A DNA stretch of 64,000 bases from Pseudonocardia benzenivorans CB1190. Lineage in GTDB: Bacteria > Actinomycetota > Actinomycetes > Mycobacteriales > Pseudonocardiaceae. Each line of letters opens with the position of its first letter. Position 1 is the first letter of the stretch. A program made the position numbers and the translations under genes. The notes below the pieces were generated by a model. It saw nothing but the letters and a program-made list of their open reading frames with translations. It had not been told where the DNA came from and made no database searches. The stretch spans positions 3,472,001 through 3,536,000 of the forward strand of contig NC_015312.1 in NCBI RefSeq assembly GCF_000196675.2, given 5' to 3'. This document shows, one piece after another, positions 1 to 8,056 of this stretch.

Positions 1-581
1 GACCGTCCGGCGCGTTCGTTGATCAGCTCGTAGAGGTCGTCGGCCTGGGCGGCGGTGAGTTCGCGCATGCCGAAGTCGTCGAGGATCAGCACGGCGGGGC
101 GGGCGAGCTCGCGCAGCCGGCGGGCCCAGCTGTGATCGGCGTGGCCGCCGGCGAGCTCGGCCAGGACTCGGCTGGTCTTAGCGAACCGGACGTCGGCGCC
201 GTGGCGAATGGCCTGGTGACCGAGGGCCTGTGCGACGAAGGTCTTGCCGACTCCGACCGGCCCGGTGAGGATCACCGACTCGCCGGCGTCGAGCCAGCGC
301 AGCGCGGCCAGGTCTCGGATCTGCGCGGCGGGCAGCTTCGGGTTGGCGTGGAAGTCGAAGCCTTCCAGGGTGACCTGTTCTTCGAAGTGGGCCCGGCGCA
401 GCCGGCGCGCGAACGCGGCCTGGTCGCGGCGGGCGACCTCGTCCTGGCAGAGGACTTGGAGGAAGTCCAGGTGGCCGAGCTCGCCGGCGCGGGCCTGAGC
501 CAACCTGGCGTCAAGGGTGTCGAGCATCCCGGACAACTTCAGCGCCCGCAGCGCCCCGCGCAGTCCGTCGTCGGCGCTCAC
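1..581 (-). CDS. istB: IstB-like ATP-binding transposition helper protein (partial, C-terminus off window)
   Basis: This is the AAA+ helper ATPase of IS21 transposition, which loads on target DNA and activates the IstA transposase. The visible 193 codons begin with a GTG whose bases overlap the istA stop (GTGA overlap), so the two proteins are translationally coupled. A Walker A motif GPVGVGKT lies near residue 107 and a Walker B-type segment VLILDDFGM near residue 168. The N-terminal helical region matches IstB-like proteins. Family members are about 250 residues, so roughly a quarter lies outside the window. No interrupting stop is seen, so the element may still be intact. Confidence 0.9.
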   Translation of the reverse strand, partial: MSADDGLRGALRALKLSGMLDTLDARLAQARAGELGHLDFLQVLCQDEVARRDQAAFARRLRRAHFEEQVTLEGFDFHANPKLPAAQIRDLAALRWLDAGESVILTGPVGVGKTFVAQALGHQAIRHGADVRFAKTSRVLAELAGGHADHSWARRLRELARPAVLILDDFGMRELTAAQADDLYELINERAGR

Positions 582-2260
582 CGCTGCCGCGCCTTCGGGT
601 GTGAGCTCTTGGTGCCAGGGACGGACGCGATGGACAGGGGGACGACGTTCGCGGACGTGGCGGTCGAGGGGACGACGTCCGCCGGGGACGCGACGACGTC
701 CGGCGGGTCGGCGAACAGGCGCTCGGGTCCATGCAGGTGCGCGGCGGCGCCGCCGTCCCCGGAGGCGCGGACCACGGCCCGTGCCTCGGTGCCCGCGGCC
801 AGGATGCCCTTGACGGTGCGGTAGGTCGGGTCACCGACCTCGACCGCGCGGGCGCAGGCCGCTTCCAGACGGGCCGGCCCGTAGCGGTCGGCCAGCCCGA
901 GCACCCCCTGCGCGGCGCGCAGCCGGAACAGCGCGTTGACCTCCAGCAACTCGTCGACCACCCGGGTGCAAGCGTCGCCGACCTCGGCGGCGCGGTCTCG
1001 ACACCAGGTTGGAGTGCGCATGTGGAACGCGATCTTCTCCGGCGGGTAGTCGGCCGTGTCGGTCTGTCGTCCCCACGGCTTGGTGACATGGGTCTTGACC
1101 AGCACGCCGTCGTGGAAGATCTGCACCGTGGTCGGGGTCTCGCGGACGTCGACGTGCTCGCCGATCAGCCGCCAGGGCACCGAGTAGAGCGTCTTCTTCC
1201 CGACCTTGACGTGGATGTCCGGGCCGACCTTCGGCCGCGACCACGATGCGAGTTCGAACTCGCTACGCGGCAACGGCAGCAGCGCCGGCTGCTCGACCGC
1301 CGCGAACACCGCCCCGGGCGCGGCTCCGTCCAGCGGCCGGCAGGCCCGGGTGCCGGCGACCTCGACACACCAGCGCAGCGCCGCGGCCTGCATCTGGGCC
1401 AGGCTGGCGAACTCACGGCCGCGCCAGAAGCTGTCCCGGACATAGGGCATCGGGCGCTCCACCCGCGCCTTGTCCCGCGGCTTGCGCGACCGGGCCGGGT
1501 CGATCAGCACCCCGTAGTGCTCGGCGAGCTCCCCGTAGGACCGGTTGAGCAGCGGGTCGTAGAGATCCGGACGATCGACCCCGGTCTTGAGGTTGTCGGG
1601 CACTAGCCGGGCCGGCGCACCGTCGAAGAATGCGAACGCGTCCACGTGGGCCCGGGTCCACTCCCGCTGGTCCATGGTCAGCACCGGGCGCACGAACATG
1701 TGTCGTGAGCAGGCCAGGACCAGCACGAACGCCCACACCGCCCGTCGACGGCCGGACTGCGGGTCGATCCACATCCCGAGCTTGCCGTAGTCGACCTGGC
1801 CCTCCGAGCCTGGCACCACGTCGTCCGGGCGCAGCACCCGTACCTGCTGCCGGCGGGACTCTTCAGGCAGGTTCGCCCGCACCCAGCGGCGCAGGCTGGC
1901 CACCGACGCCTCCAGGCCCCGCTCGTCACGCAGCCGCTGGTGAATCGTCGCCACCGTCACCGCCGCCTCGAGCTGGGTGACGATGTAGTCGCGGTGGGGC
2001 TCGATCTGTGGCCAGGACACCTGCCGCAACGTGGTGTCGACCAGCTCCGGGAACCACTCCCGCACCCGCCGAGCCCACTCGGCGGACGGCACCGGCGGCC
2101 CGCCCGGGACGAACCCGGCGGCCTCGGCCGGGGCCAGATACTTGCGCACCGTCTTTGGGTCCACCCCCAACGAGGCGGCCACCTCGGTCTTTGGCCGCCC
2201 CGCATACCAGTGGACCAAGATCTCGGTCACGTCGATCACGGTGAAACTTCTCCTCGCCAT
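578..2260 (-). CDS. istA: IS21 family transposase IstA
   Basis: DDE transposase of 560 residues. Residues 25-44 (around EVAASLGVDPKTVRKYL) form a helix-turn-helix for terminal repeat binding. The integrase-core catalytic triad is visible as D157 (GQVDYGKLG), D222 (VPDNLKTG) and E268 (DKARVERP). The ATG at 2260 is preferred over an upstream in-frame start because a GAGGGA ribosome-binding site sits about 6 bases before it and the sequence then begins MARRSFTVIDV, as usual for the family. The downstream istB overlaps its stop by 4 bases. Length and motifs are complete, so it is probably active. Confidence 0.92.
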   Translation of the reverse strand: MARRSFTVIDVTEILVHWYAGRPKTEVAASLGVDPKTVRKYLAPAEAAGFVPGGPPVPSAEWARRVREWFPELVDTTLRQVSWPQIEPHRDYIVTQLEAAVTVATIHQRLRDERGLEASVASLRRWVRANLPEESRRQQVRVLRPDDVVPGSEGQVDYGKLGMWIDPQSGRRRAVWAFVLVLACSRHMFVRPVLTMDQREWTRAHVDAFAFFDGAPARLVPDNLKTGVDRPDLYDPLLNRSYGELAEHYGVLIDPARSRKPRDKARVERPMPYVRDSFWRGREFASLAQMQAAALRWCVEVAGTRACRPLDGAAPGAVFAAVEQPALLPLPRSEFELASWSRPKVGPDIHVKVGKKTLYSVPWRLIGEHVDVRETPTTVQIFHDGVLVKTHVTKPWGRQTDTADYPPEKIAFHMRTPTWCRDRAAEVGDACTRVVDELLEVNALFRLRAAQGVLGLADRYGPARLEAACARAVEVGDPTYRTVKGILAAGTEARAVVRASGDGGAAAHLHGPERLFADPPDVVASPADVVPSTATSANVVPLSIASVPGTKSSHPKARQR

Positions 2261-2360
2261 CGCGGGTCCCTCGCCGTCGACACACACGTCGACCGCGCAG
2301 GCTGGGCACTGCGAGGACCAGGCCCCCGACAACACGCCGCAGCGCGTACGTCGTCCCCAC

Positions 2361-2432
2361 GGGAATTCCGTGATCGCGGTAGGGAATTACGTGATCGCGA
2401 CACCCACTCGAGCAGGGAATTTCATGATCGCC
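2361..2432. repeat. Three IS21 terminal repeats (transposase-binding type)
   Basis: Three copies of GGGAATTNCRTGATCGC occur at 2361-2377, 2382-2399 and 2415-2432, the last touching the element terminus. The copies differ mainly in the two or three bases after GGGAATT. Multiple subterminal repeats of this sort are where IstA multimers bind in IS21. They also lie between the terminus and the istA start, so they probably overlap the istA promoter. Confidence 0.75.
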
Positions 2433-2436
2433 GACA

Positions 2437-2663
2437 GCCGGCCGGTGTTGGACAGCGAGGGTCGGGCGTTGGCGAACTCGTCGAGCAGGGTCCGGATGAA
2501 CCGCAGCTTTTCCGGTTCGTCCGCGCGCAGTGCCGGCGGGTGAACCGGCGCCTGATCCCGAGCGGGGTGCAGGTCTCGGTCCAGCGTCGTCCGACCCAAT
2601 GGGCCTGGCGTTGTCGGTGAGGACTCGCTCGACGATGGCTCCGTGTGCGGCGAACCAGGCCAT
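2437..2663 (-). pseudogene. IS481/IS3-like transposase remnant interrupted by IS21
   Basis: Fragments of an integrase-core transposase remain on the minus strand but in different frames. One frame reads MAWFAAHGAIVERVLTDN, the catalytic-Asp region, and another reads RFIRTLLDEFANARP followed by SNTGRLSA. These are adjacent parts of the normal IS481-type protein, so frameshifts separate them. The gene is cut at 2436 by the IS21 end and has no intact N-terminus. It is a dead relic. Family assignment rests on recalled motif similarity. Confidence 0.65.
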
Positions 2664-3008
2664 CCTGCTCCGACTACGCGCGGTGCGCAGGAAGGGGCGT
2701 TGACCTCGACCCGGGCCGAGGGGCGAGTTCAGTCAAATCACGCATGGACGTGCTCGAGGCCATGTCGCCATCGCCGGCGTCGACCGCGGGGTCGGAAGCC
2801 TCGACGGATAGTGCGATGCCGGCACGCTGCTGCCCGCGCGCTCGACGAGATGGTGGTCGCAATTGTGGCGCCGTCGTCGTGCTCCTCGTCGGACACCGGG
2901 CCGGGATGATCTCGGCCGGCCGGGTCATCGGCCTCCGCAACATCCTGGTGTTCGCGGCGATGCTCGGCGCCAGAGTCGTCTCCGCCGCTCGGAGTACGCA
3001 TGCTGCGA
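2664..3008. other. Gene-free stretch between transposase relic and monooxygenase
   Basis: About 345 bases with short overlapping open frames on both strands but no recognisable protein, no ribosome-binding site and no convincing hairpin. It is probably decayed DNA next to the insertion-sequence scar and the 3' flank of the monooxygenase gene. Confidence 0.5.
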
Positions 3009-4220
3009 TCAGGCTGCGACCGCGACGGTCGAGACCGGTGTGTCCCAGTCGATTCGGTATGCGTCGCGCCACGCCGTCTTCTCCGGCGTGACGAACCGGC
3101 GCATCACCGTGGGCAACAGCGCGTCGCGCAGCACGCGGCCCACCGGTCCCGCTGCCTTCGCGCTGTTGGTCCGTGCTGCCATCGCGATGATCTTCTCCAC
3201 CCGGGGCCGGCGGATCGTCTCGTAGGCGGCGAAGGCCTCGGTGTGCGGTAGGTCGCGCAGGCAACGGGCCAGCTCGACGGCACTCTCCGCGGCCAGCGAC
3301 GCGCCCTGACCCGAGCTGGGCGACGTCGCGTGTGCGGCGTCGCCGACGAGCACGACCCGACCGTGGCTCCACGTCGGGACCGAGGGCAGGTCCTCGGTGG
3401 CGCCGAGCAGTAGCAGGTCGTCGTCGGCCGTGCGGTCGACCAGGTCGAGCGCCGGACCGCGGTCGTCGGCGAATGCCGTGTGCAACACGTTCCGCCAGTG
3501 CGGGACACCCAGCTCGCGGGCCTGCGCGGCGGTCATTCGGCGCTGGTCGGGGAGGTTGGCGAACCAGCCGCCGCTGCCGTCGTCGAAGACCTGGTAGCCG
3601 AAGAACGCCCGCCTCCCGAAGATCATGTGCATCGCGCCGGCCGTTGGGGCGAGCCCGGTGTCGGGCACCGCGGCACCGACGTTGAGCAGCCCGCAGTTGC
3701 GGGGGCCCGGAGCGGCGGGGTCGATCAGGGGGCGCACCGCCGAGCGGAGGCCGTCGGCGCCGACCAGTACGTCGGCGGTGGCGGTCGTGCCGTCGGCGAA
3801 CCGCGCGGTGACGGCGGCGCCGTCGTCGTGCAGGCCGGTGAGCCGCTTGCCGAAGCTCACCCGGACGCCTCGGCGTTCGGCCTCGTCGTGCAGGGCGCGG
3901 TAGAGATCGTGGCGGTTGACGAACTGCGGCGTCGGCAGGTCGGGCGCGGTGCGCAGCTCGGCGAGCCGCTTGCCGGTGCCGCTCTGCAGGACCATGGCGA
4001 CCATCGGCTGCCCGGCCGCCCGGACCGCCTCGTCGACGCCGACGACCGCCAGCGCGTTGATCCCGTTGGGCGCCAGGCCCAGGGCCCCGCCGACGCCGTC
4101 GGCGCCACCGGGGTAGGCCTCGACGATCGTGGCCTCGATGCCGGCCTTGGCCAGCGCCATCGCCGCTACCGGGCCGGCGATGCCGCCGCCCACGACGAGA
4201 GCCGTGCGGGTGTCGTTCAT
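3009..4220 (-). CDS. FAD-dependent monooxygenase (PHBH/UbiH-like fold)
   Basis: A 403-residue group A flavoprotein monooxygenase, expected to hydroxylate a small aromatic or polyketide-like substrate with NAD(P)H and O2. The Rossmann motif GGGIAG (residues 11-16), the DG motif VGADGLRS (153-160) and the second FAD motif VLVGDAAHATSP (290-301) are all present. The ATG at 4220 overlaps the stop of the preceding PadR regulator (ATGA), so the two are co-translated and the regulator probably senses a substrate or drug related to this enzyme. Rifampicin monooxygenase is longer, so that identity is unlikely. The substrate cannot be read from sequence. Confidence 0.85.
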   Translation of the reverse strand: MNDTRTALVVGGGIAGPVAAMALAKAGIEATIVEAYPGGADGVGGALGLAPNGINALAVVGVDEAVRAAGQPMVAMVLQSGTGKRLAELRTAPDLPTPQFVNRHDLYRALHDEAERRGVRVSFGKRLTGLHDDGAAVTARFADGTTATADVLVGADGLRSAVRPLIDPAAPGPRNCGLLNVGAAVPDTGLAPTAGAMHMIFGRRAFFGYQVFDDGSGGWFANLPDQRRMTAAQARELGVPHWRNVLHTAFADDRGPALDLVDRTADDDLLLLGATEDLPSVPTWSHGRVVLVGDAAHATSPSSGQGASLAAESAVELARCLRDLPHTEAFAAYETIRRPRVEKIIAMAARTNSAKAAGPVGRVLRDALLPTVMRRFVTPEKTAWRDAYRIDWDTPVSTVAVAA

Positions 4221-4837
4221 GAGGGATCCCCCTGTCCGAAGGTGGTGCGGTGGAACCGGGCCCACTCCGGCCCCCAGCCGGAGTCGGGATCGGTGGTGCG
4301 CGCGACGAACCCGTCGACGAAGGCCGCCTCGGCGTCCAGCAAGGCCAGCCGGTACTGCTCCTCGACCAGGAAGAGCTCCGGGACGCCGCGAGCCGATGCC
4401 TCGTCGACCGTCGCGACGATCTCGGCGCGGAGGGCGGCGAGCCGCGCGCGACGCCGCCCCAGCAGTGCGACGACCTCGCCCGGTGGCAGCGCCGCGACCA
4501 GCGAGAGCGCCGCGACGAACTGCGGGTACTCGTGCCCTGGCTCCGCGACGAGATCGGCCAGCCAGTCGTGCAGCTCGGCGCGGCCGGAGTCGGTGAGCGC
4601 GTAGACGGTGCGCTCGGGCAGCTGCCCCTCGCGACTGGTCTCCCGCGGCTCGACGAAGCCCGCCTTCGCCAGCTGCCCGACGACCATGTAGAGCGAGCCG
4701 TGGTTGAACTTGATGCTGCGGTCATCGCCGTTGTCGCGCAGCGTGCGACTGATCTCGTAGGGGTGCATCGGCCGTTGCAGCAGGTACGCCAGCACGGCGA
4801 GCCCCAGTAAGTTCCGGACCTTCCGCTTCCGCGCCAC
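4217..4837 (-). CDS. PadR family transcriptional regulator
   Basis: A 206-residue PadR protein: an N-terminal winged helix (LLGLAVLAYLLQRPMHPYEI and following, with FNHGSLYMVVGQLAKAGFV as recognition region) and a C-terminal helical dimerisation domain. The GTG at 4837 is chosen over an upstream ATG because AGGAGGGG lies 2-3 bases before it. The family represses genes for aromatic-acid or drug response and releases DNA on ligand binding. It heads an operon with the FAD monooxygenase and probably represses its own promoter. Confidence 0.85.
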   Translation of the reverse strand: MARKRKVRNLLGLAVLAYLLQRPMHPYEISRTLRDNGDDRSIKFNHGSLYMVVGQLAKAGFVEPRETSREGQLPERTVYALTDSGRAELHDWLADLVAEPGHEYPQFVAALSLVAALPPGEVVALLGRRRARLAALRAEIVATVDEASARGVPELFLVEEQYRLALLDAEAAFVDGFVARTTDPDSGWGPEWARFHRTTFGQGDPS

Positions 4838-4863
4838 AACCCCTCCTCGACTAGCCGAAATCA

Positions 4864-4892
4864 ACTATCCAGGCATGACTAGTCAATGTCAA
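4864..4892 (-). promoter_or_regulatory. Promoter with embedded palindromic operator for the PadR-monooxygenase operon
   Basis: On the minus strand TTGACA (4892-4887) and GATAGT (4869-4864) are separated by 17 bases, a good sigma-70 type promoter about 25 bases before the PadR start. Between them lies the perfect 10-base palindrome TGACTAGTCA (4876-4885). The block beginning ATAGTTGA and ending CTAGTC occurs twice as a direct repeat about 28 bases apart across the promoter. This is a plausible PadR autorepression site; the binding protein is inferred from adjacency. Confidence 0.6.
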
Positions 4893-4905
4893 CTATGCTG
4901 TACAG

Positions 4906-5217
4906 GTTGAGATCTCGACTCGGGGCCCGGAGCCGGCGCGGATCGAGCTGACCGACGATGAGCGAGCCCAGCTGGAATCCTGGGCGCGGCGGCGGACTTC
5001 CGCGGCCGGGCTGGCAGCGCGGAGCAGGATCGCGTTGGCCGCGGCTGCGGGCCTGGGGCGGCTGCGAAGGAGCCCCGCATCGTGCATCCGATGCAATGAT
5101 GCTCCCTCTATCTGTCATAACGTCGATTATCGGCTGATAACGCACGGGAGTCTGCATCTGATGCAAGAACTCCCGGCCGATGGCGATGGCCGCAGGTCGG
5201 CGCGCCCTTGGGCGTGA
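4906..5217 (+). pseudogene. IS630-type transposase N-terminal remnant
   Basis: An open frame without a normal start reads ...RIELTDDERAQLESWARRR..., then SRIALAAAAG, which is the characteristic N-terminal DNA-binding segment of IS630-family transposases. After roughly residue 50 the similarity stops and the frame continues into unrelated sequence until a stop at 5217. No catalytic part is found nearby. This is a truncated relic; the frame end is not meaningful. Confidence 0.55.
5083..5165. repeat. Cluster of three short inverted repeats in a gene-free region
   Basis: TGCATCCGATGCA (5083-5095) and TGCATCTGATGCA (5153-5165) are two versions of the same 13-base palindrome exactly 70 bases apart. 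TTATCGGCTGATAA (5127-5140) lies between them. The AT content is higher than around it. No gene with a ribosome-binding site follows on either strand, and 5166-5410 holds nothing I recognise. They look like operator sites orphaned from their gene, perhaps by the IS630 event. Confidence 0.5.
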
Positions 5218-5410
5218 CGCCCCATGCACTGACAGCCGGCTCGAGGGTGTCGCCCTCGCGGTGGCCGCTGAGGCGTCCTGCGTTGACGCAGCACTCCACG
5301 GTCGATGTGTGCGGCGAGGGCGGCGCGCGGGCTGGTTACGGCGACCGTCGAGACCCGGGCTCGTCTTGTCATAAGTTGCGGGAGTTCATGGGCGATATCC
5401 CGTGGGGTCC

Positions 5411-6154
5411 TCAGTCGACGCGGAACTGCTCGAGCGTTCGTTGGGCGGCGTCGAGCTCCGCGCGCAGGTGCGCGACCCGCTCCTCCTGTTGCCGACGAGC
5501 CTCCGCCAACGCCGACATCATCGCCTCGGCCACCGCGGGCGGGAGGGAGCGAGAGACGGCGGCAACGTCGGTGGCCGGGACCGGCGTCGGCGTCACGATC
5601 TTCCTCGTGCCTGCCAGCACCTCGACCGTCCATTCACCCTCGACGGTCGAGGTCAGGTTGACGGTCAAGGGTCCTGGGTGCTCGGCGCGCCGACGAGCGC
5701 GGGGCTTCCTCGCGGCTCTCTCCACCGTGCCGTCCGGCGTCCCGGGAACGTCGGGCGCCGGCACCGACGGCGCCCTCGACGTCGATGTCGAGGGCCTGTC
5801 GGCCCGCCGTGCGCTGCTGGGAAGCATCGGTGGTTCCTGGGGTGTCGTCGCCTCGTCCGGTGCCTTCTCCCGGCGCTGCCGCGACGATGCCGGCCTGCGG
5901 GCGGGTCGACTGCGTGTGAGCTCGCCCGGCGAGCAGAACAGCGCGTCACGCGAGCCCGCGGGGCGGACCTGAATGAAGTCGCCCTCAGCGATGTCACCGA
6001 CGGCCACGACCTTGGCGGATCCGCCCGCCGGCACCCCGACAGCGGCAGCGGTGAACCAGACCGTCACCGTCTTCCCGGCTGACACGTCGTCGCGTACCGC
6101 CGCCACGTCCTCGTCGGTCAACGCGCCCGGTGCGGCCGAACCCTGTGCTGCCAC
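5411..6154 (-). CDS. Conserved hypothetical actinobacterial protein (possibly DUF6319-like)
   Basis: A 247-residue soluble protein with no signal peptide. Residues 1-80 form a compact domain (GKTVTVWFTAAAVGVP and EGDFIQVRP). A long basic Ser/Pro/Arg-rich linker of about 70 residues follows, and then a C-terminal beta-rich segment (GEWTVEVLAGTRKIV) ending in a coiled-coil helix rich in Glu, Gln and Arg. The two-domain plan resembles proteins annotated DUF6319, which I recall only loosely. It stands alone with no operon partner. Function is unknown. Confidence 0.6.
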   Translation of the reverse strand: MAAQGSAAPGALTDEDVAAVRDDVSAGKTVTVWFTAAAVGVPAGGSAKVVAVGDIAEGDFIQVRPAGSRDALFCSPGELTRSRPARRPASSRQRREKAPDEATTPQEPPMLPSSARRADRPSTSTSRAPSVPAPDVPGTPDGTVERAARKPRARRRAEHPGPLTVNLTSTVEGEWTVEVLAGTRKIVTPTPVPATDVAAVSRSLPPAVAEAMMSALAEARRQQEERVAHLRAELDAAQRTLEQFRVD

Positions 6155-6324
6155 TCCTCAGCTCCCTACTGCTCAACGGTGAGACTCTCACCCGGGGTCA
6201 TGCGCATGCGATCACGCCGCCCGGCGAGTCGCCCTGTCCGGACCCTCGACGTCGTCGGCCTCACGATCGCGTATCGCGTCGCGGCCGCTGCGCCGGACCC
6301 GGACGTCCGGCGTTCGCCGCCGCG

Positions 6325-6561
6325 ATGAAGGAGCAATCCGTCGAACACCGAGCCCAGCTGGGAAGGTCCGCCGAGGTGCGCTCGGATTCAGTCGCCGACG
6401 ACTGCCGAAAGACGGCTCCCCCGCTGACGAACTGGCTCGTCAGCTGGACCGGCCGCGACCGTTCCTACGACATCACCGCCGCGAGGACCGAACTGGGTTA
6501 CACGCCTGACGTGACCCTGCAGAAGGGCCTGGCAGAGATGACGTCTCAGCTCGCCGTCTGA
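6325..6561 (+). pseudogene. C-terminal fragment of NAD-dependent epimerase/dehydratase-like protein
   Basis: The last 50 or so residues read WTGRDRSYDITAARTELGYT and then PDVTLQKGLAEM, the usual C-terminal pattern of extended SDRs of the epimerase / 3-beta-hydroxysteroid dehydrogenase type. The Rossmann fold and catalytic YxxxK are absent upstream, where sequence is scrambled. No credible start or ribosome-binding site is seen. I read it as the tail of a deleted gene. Confidence 0.45.
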
Positions 6562-6686
6562 TTTCGGGCGGCGGCCGCCCGGGTCTGGCCGGTGGCGCCG
6601 CACATACGGGTACGCGCCCGGGGCGAGGCCCATCGCCCGGGCGCGTAACCGCTTCCTGATCGATCCTCCCCCCACGAGAGGACCGG

Positions 6687-6968
6687 TCAGCTGTTGCGGT
6701 GGGAGTACTTGTCGTCGTGGCAGCCCCACTTGTCGTCGTCCCACTTGTCGTTGCGGTCGTACTTCGAGTCGCAGTCCCACTTGTCGTTCTCGTAGTGGTC
6801 GGACCTGCTGTCGTGGCAGCCCCACTTGTCCTCGTACTTGTCGTGGTGCTTGCCGCCGCCGTAGCCGCCCCACTTGTCGTCGTACTTGTCGTGGTTCTTG
6901 CCGCCGTAGCCGCCGCCGTCGTTCCACTTGTCGTGGCCGGACTTGGAGGGGCAGGTGCTCTTGAACAT
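6687..6968 (-). CDS. Small Asp/Lys/Trp/His/Gly-rich repetitive protein, unknown function
   Basis: A 93-residue protein made almost entirely of DKW- and DKY-centred repeats: HDKYDDKWGGYGGGKHHDKY, EDKWGCHD, NDKWDCD and DDKWGCHDDKYSH. It has six Trp, several Tyr, many Asp, Lys and His, four Cys and a Gly-rich stretch near residues 18-40. No signal peptide, membrane segment or known fold is visible. The ATG at 6968 follows a GGAG at a proper distance and starts MFKSTCPSKSG. The frame stays open much further upstream, but that part reads as unrelated sequence. The composition suggests a disordered metal-binding or condensate-forming protein, which is conjecture. Confidence 0.6.
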   Translation of the reverse strand: MFKSTCPSKSGHDKWNDGGGYGGKNHDKYDDKWGGYGGGKHHDKYEDKWGCHDSRSDHYENDKWDCDSKYDRNDKWDDDKWGCHDDKYSHRNS

Positions 6969-8056
6969 TTGGGGGCTCCGTCGCTTCTCGTATGGGGAGA
7001 GACTTTCGTGTCGCTCCGTCCGATGAGAAGAACTTTGCCCGTTTCGCGAACCGCGGGACAGCGAGCGGGCCCCCGTTCCCGCGGGGGCAATCCCTACTCC
7101 CCCTTGGCCCTCGGGACGAGGACACGCATTGTCATAACGTTCCCCCCGCGACTCCCGGGCCGACAGAAAACCTGCACATGTCACTGGCCTGGTGTTCGTC
7201 AGCGTCTGCTTGACAGGCCTCGACATCGCACTACCGACACCGCTCGACCAGCAACCCGGTGTTCCGCGGCTCCTCCCCCGCCGAGCGCATCCGTGGCGCC
7301 CCTGCGGGCCGCCATCGATCTCGGCGTCCGTCCGGCGCCGGCTGCGCAGGGCTGCCCATACCGGCTGGCCCGCGCGGTCGCTGTGCTCGGCACGGCGACA
7401 TCGCTGCGCGACGCCGCCGCGCTCGCCGAGCTCGACCTGGGCGTGCGGCGGCGGGGGCTGCATGAACGCGTTGGTCCATTCCACGACCGGACGGGCGGCC
7501 TTGCTCGCGGACGCCGGGCGCGTACCGGGCGAGCAGATCGAGCACCCGCGGTCGAGGCTGCGCGCCGCGGCCCGACGCAGCAGGTCGACGACCGCGCCGT
7601 CCTCCCGGGGCTCCCCGGCCAGGGCGTGCGGCGCGACGCTCTCCGCACCCCGGCCTCGGCGAGCTGCCGGGCGGCGGTGGAGTGCAAGAGGCTGCGCTCC
7701 GCGGCCGGGATCGCGTCGTAGAGCGCAGGACCTGCTCGGCGCCGCGGCCCGCCACCAGCAGGTGGCCGACGCCTTCATCGACAACTTCGACGACCCGGCC
7801 GCGATGTGGCACGTGCTCTCGGATCCGGCGCACACCGCAGAGTGGCTCGACCGGCTCGGCGCCCGGACGCCGGTCGGCTGACCCGAGCCGCCCGTTCGGC
7901 CACCGCCGGCACGACGTGCTCGCCGCCGGCCCGGAGGCGTGGCGGCCAGGTCGCCGACGATCCGGCCGTCGTGCGCGCGCTGCACACGACAAGGGGTCGT
8001 GCGTGGCGATGGTCGCCACGCAGGAGTACTCGACGTGCCGCGGGTGTGGCGGTTGC
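6969..8056. other. Degraded region without an intact gene
   Basis: About 1.1 kb with long open frames in several phases but no start with a ribosome-binding site and no full domain. Near 7770-7881 the plus strand reads AFIDNFDDPAAMWHVLSD and ends ...EWLDRLGARTPVG before a stop, which has protein-like codon use and looks like the C-terminus of a lost gene. The first ~150 bases are the 5' flank of the DKW protein gene. I see no RNA gene. Confidence 0.45.
8001..8021. terminator. Hairpin downstream of MarR gene
   Basis: A 9-base perfect stem, GCGTGGCGA, pairs with TCGCCACGC around a TGG loop. A second imperfect hairpin lies immediately before it (7982-8000). It sits about 35 bases past the MarR stop. 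The core GTGGCGATGGTCGCCAC recurs in the strong terminator at 41939-41980. No T-run follows, which is usual in actinobacteria. Confidence 0.4.

Larger units (their letters stand above)
1..2436 (-). mobile_element. IS21-family insertion sequence, left part beyond window edge
   Basis: The element carries istA and istB in translationally coupled order on the minus strand, the hallmark of IS21. One terminus is visible: reading on the minus strand it begins TGTCGGCGATCATG at 2436, immediately followed by three spaced copies of a transposase-binding-type repeat. IS21 ends are known to start with TGT and carry such repeats. The other terminus lies to the left of base 1, so a target duplication cannot be checked. 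The sequence abutting the end at 2437 is the interior of another transposase gene, so the element landed in an older IS. Confidence 0.85.

Noticed and set aside
7192-7881. Complete gene ending in FIDNFDDPAAMWHVLSD
   Set aside because: Only the last 40 or so codons look protein-like; no start, ribosome-binding site or upstream domain supports an intact gene.
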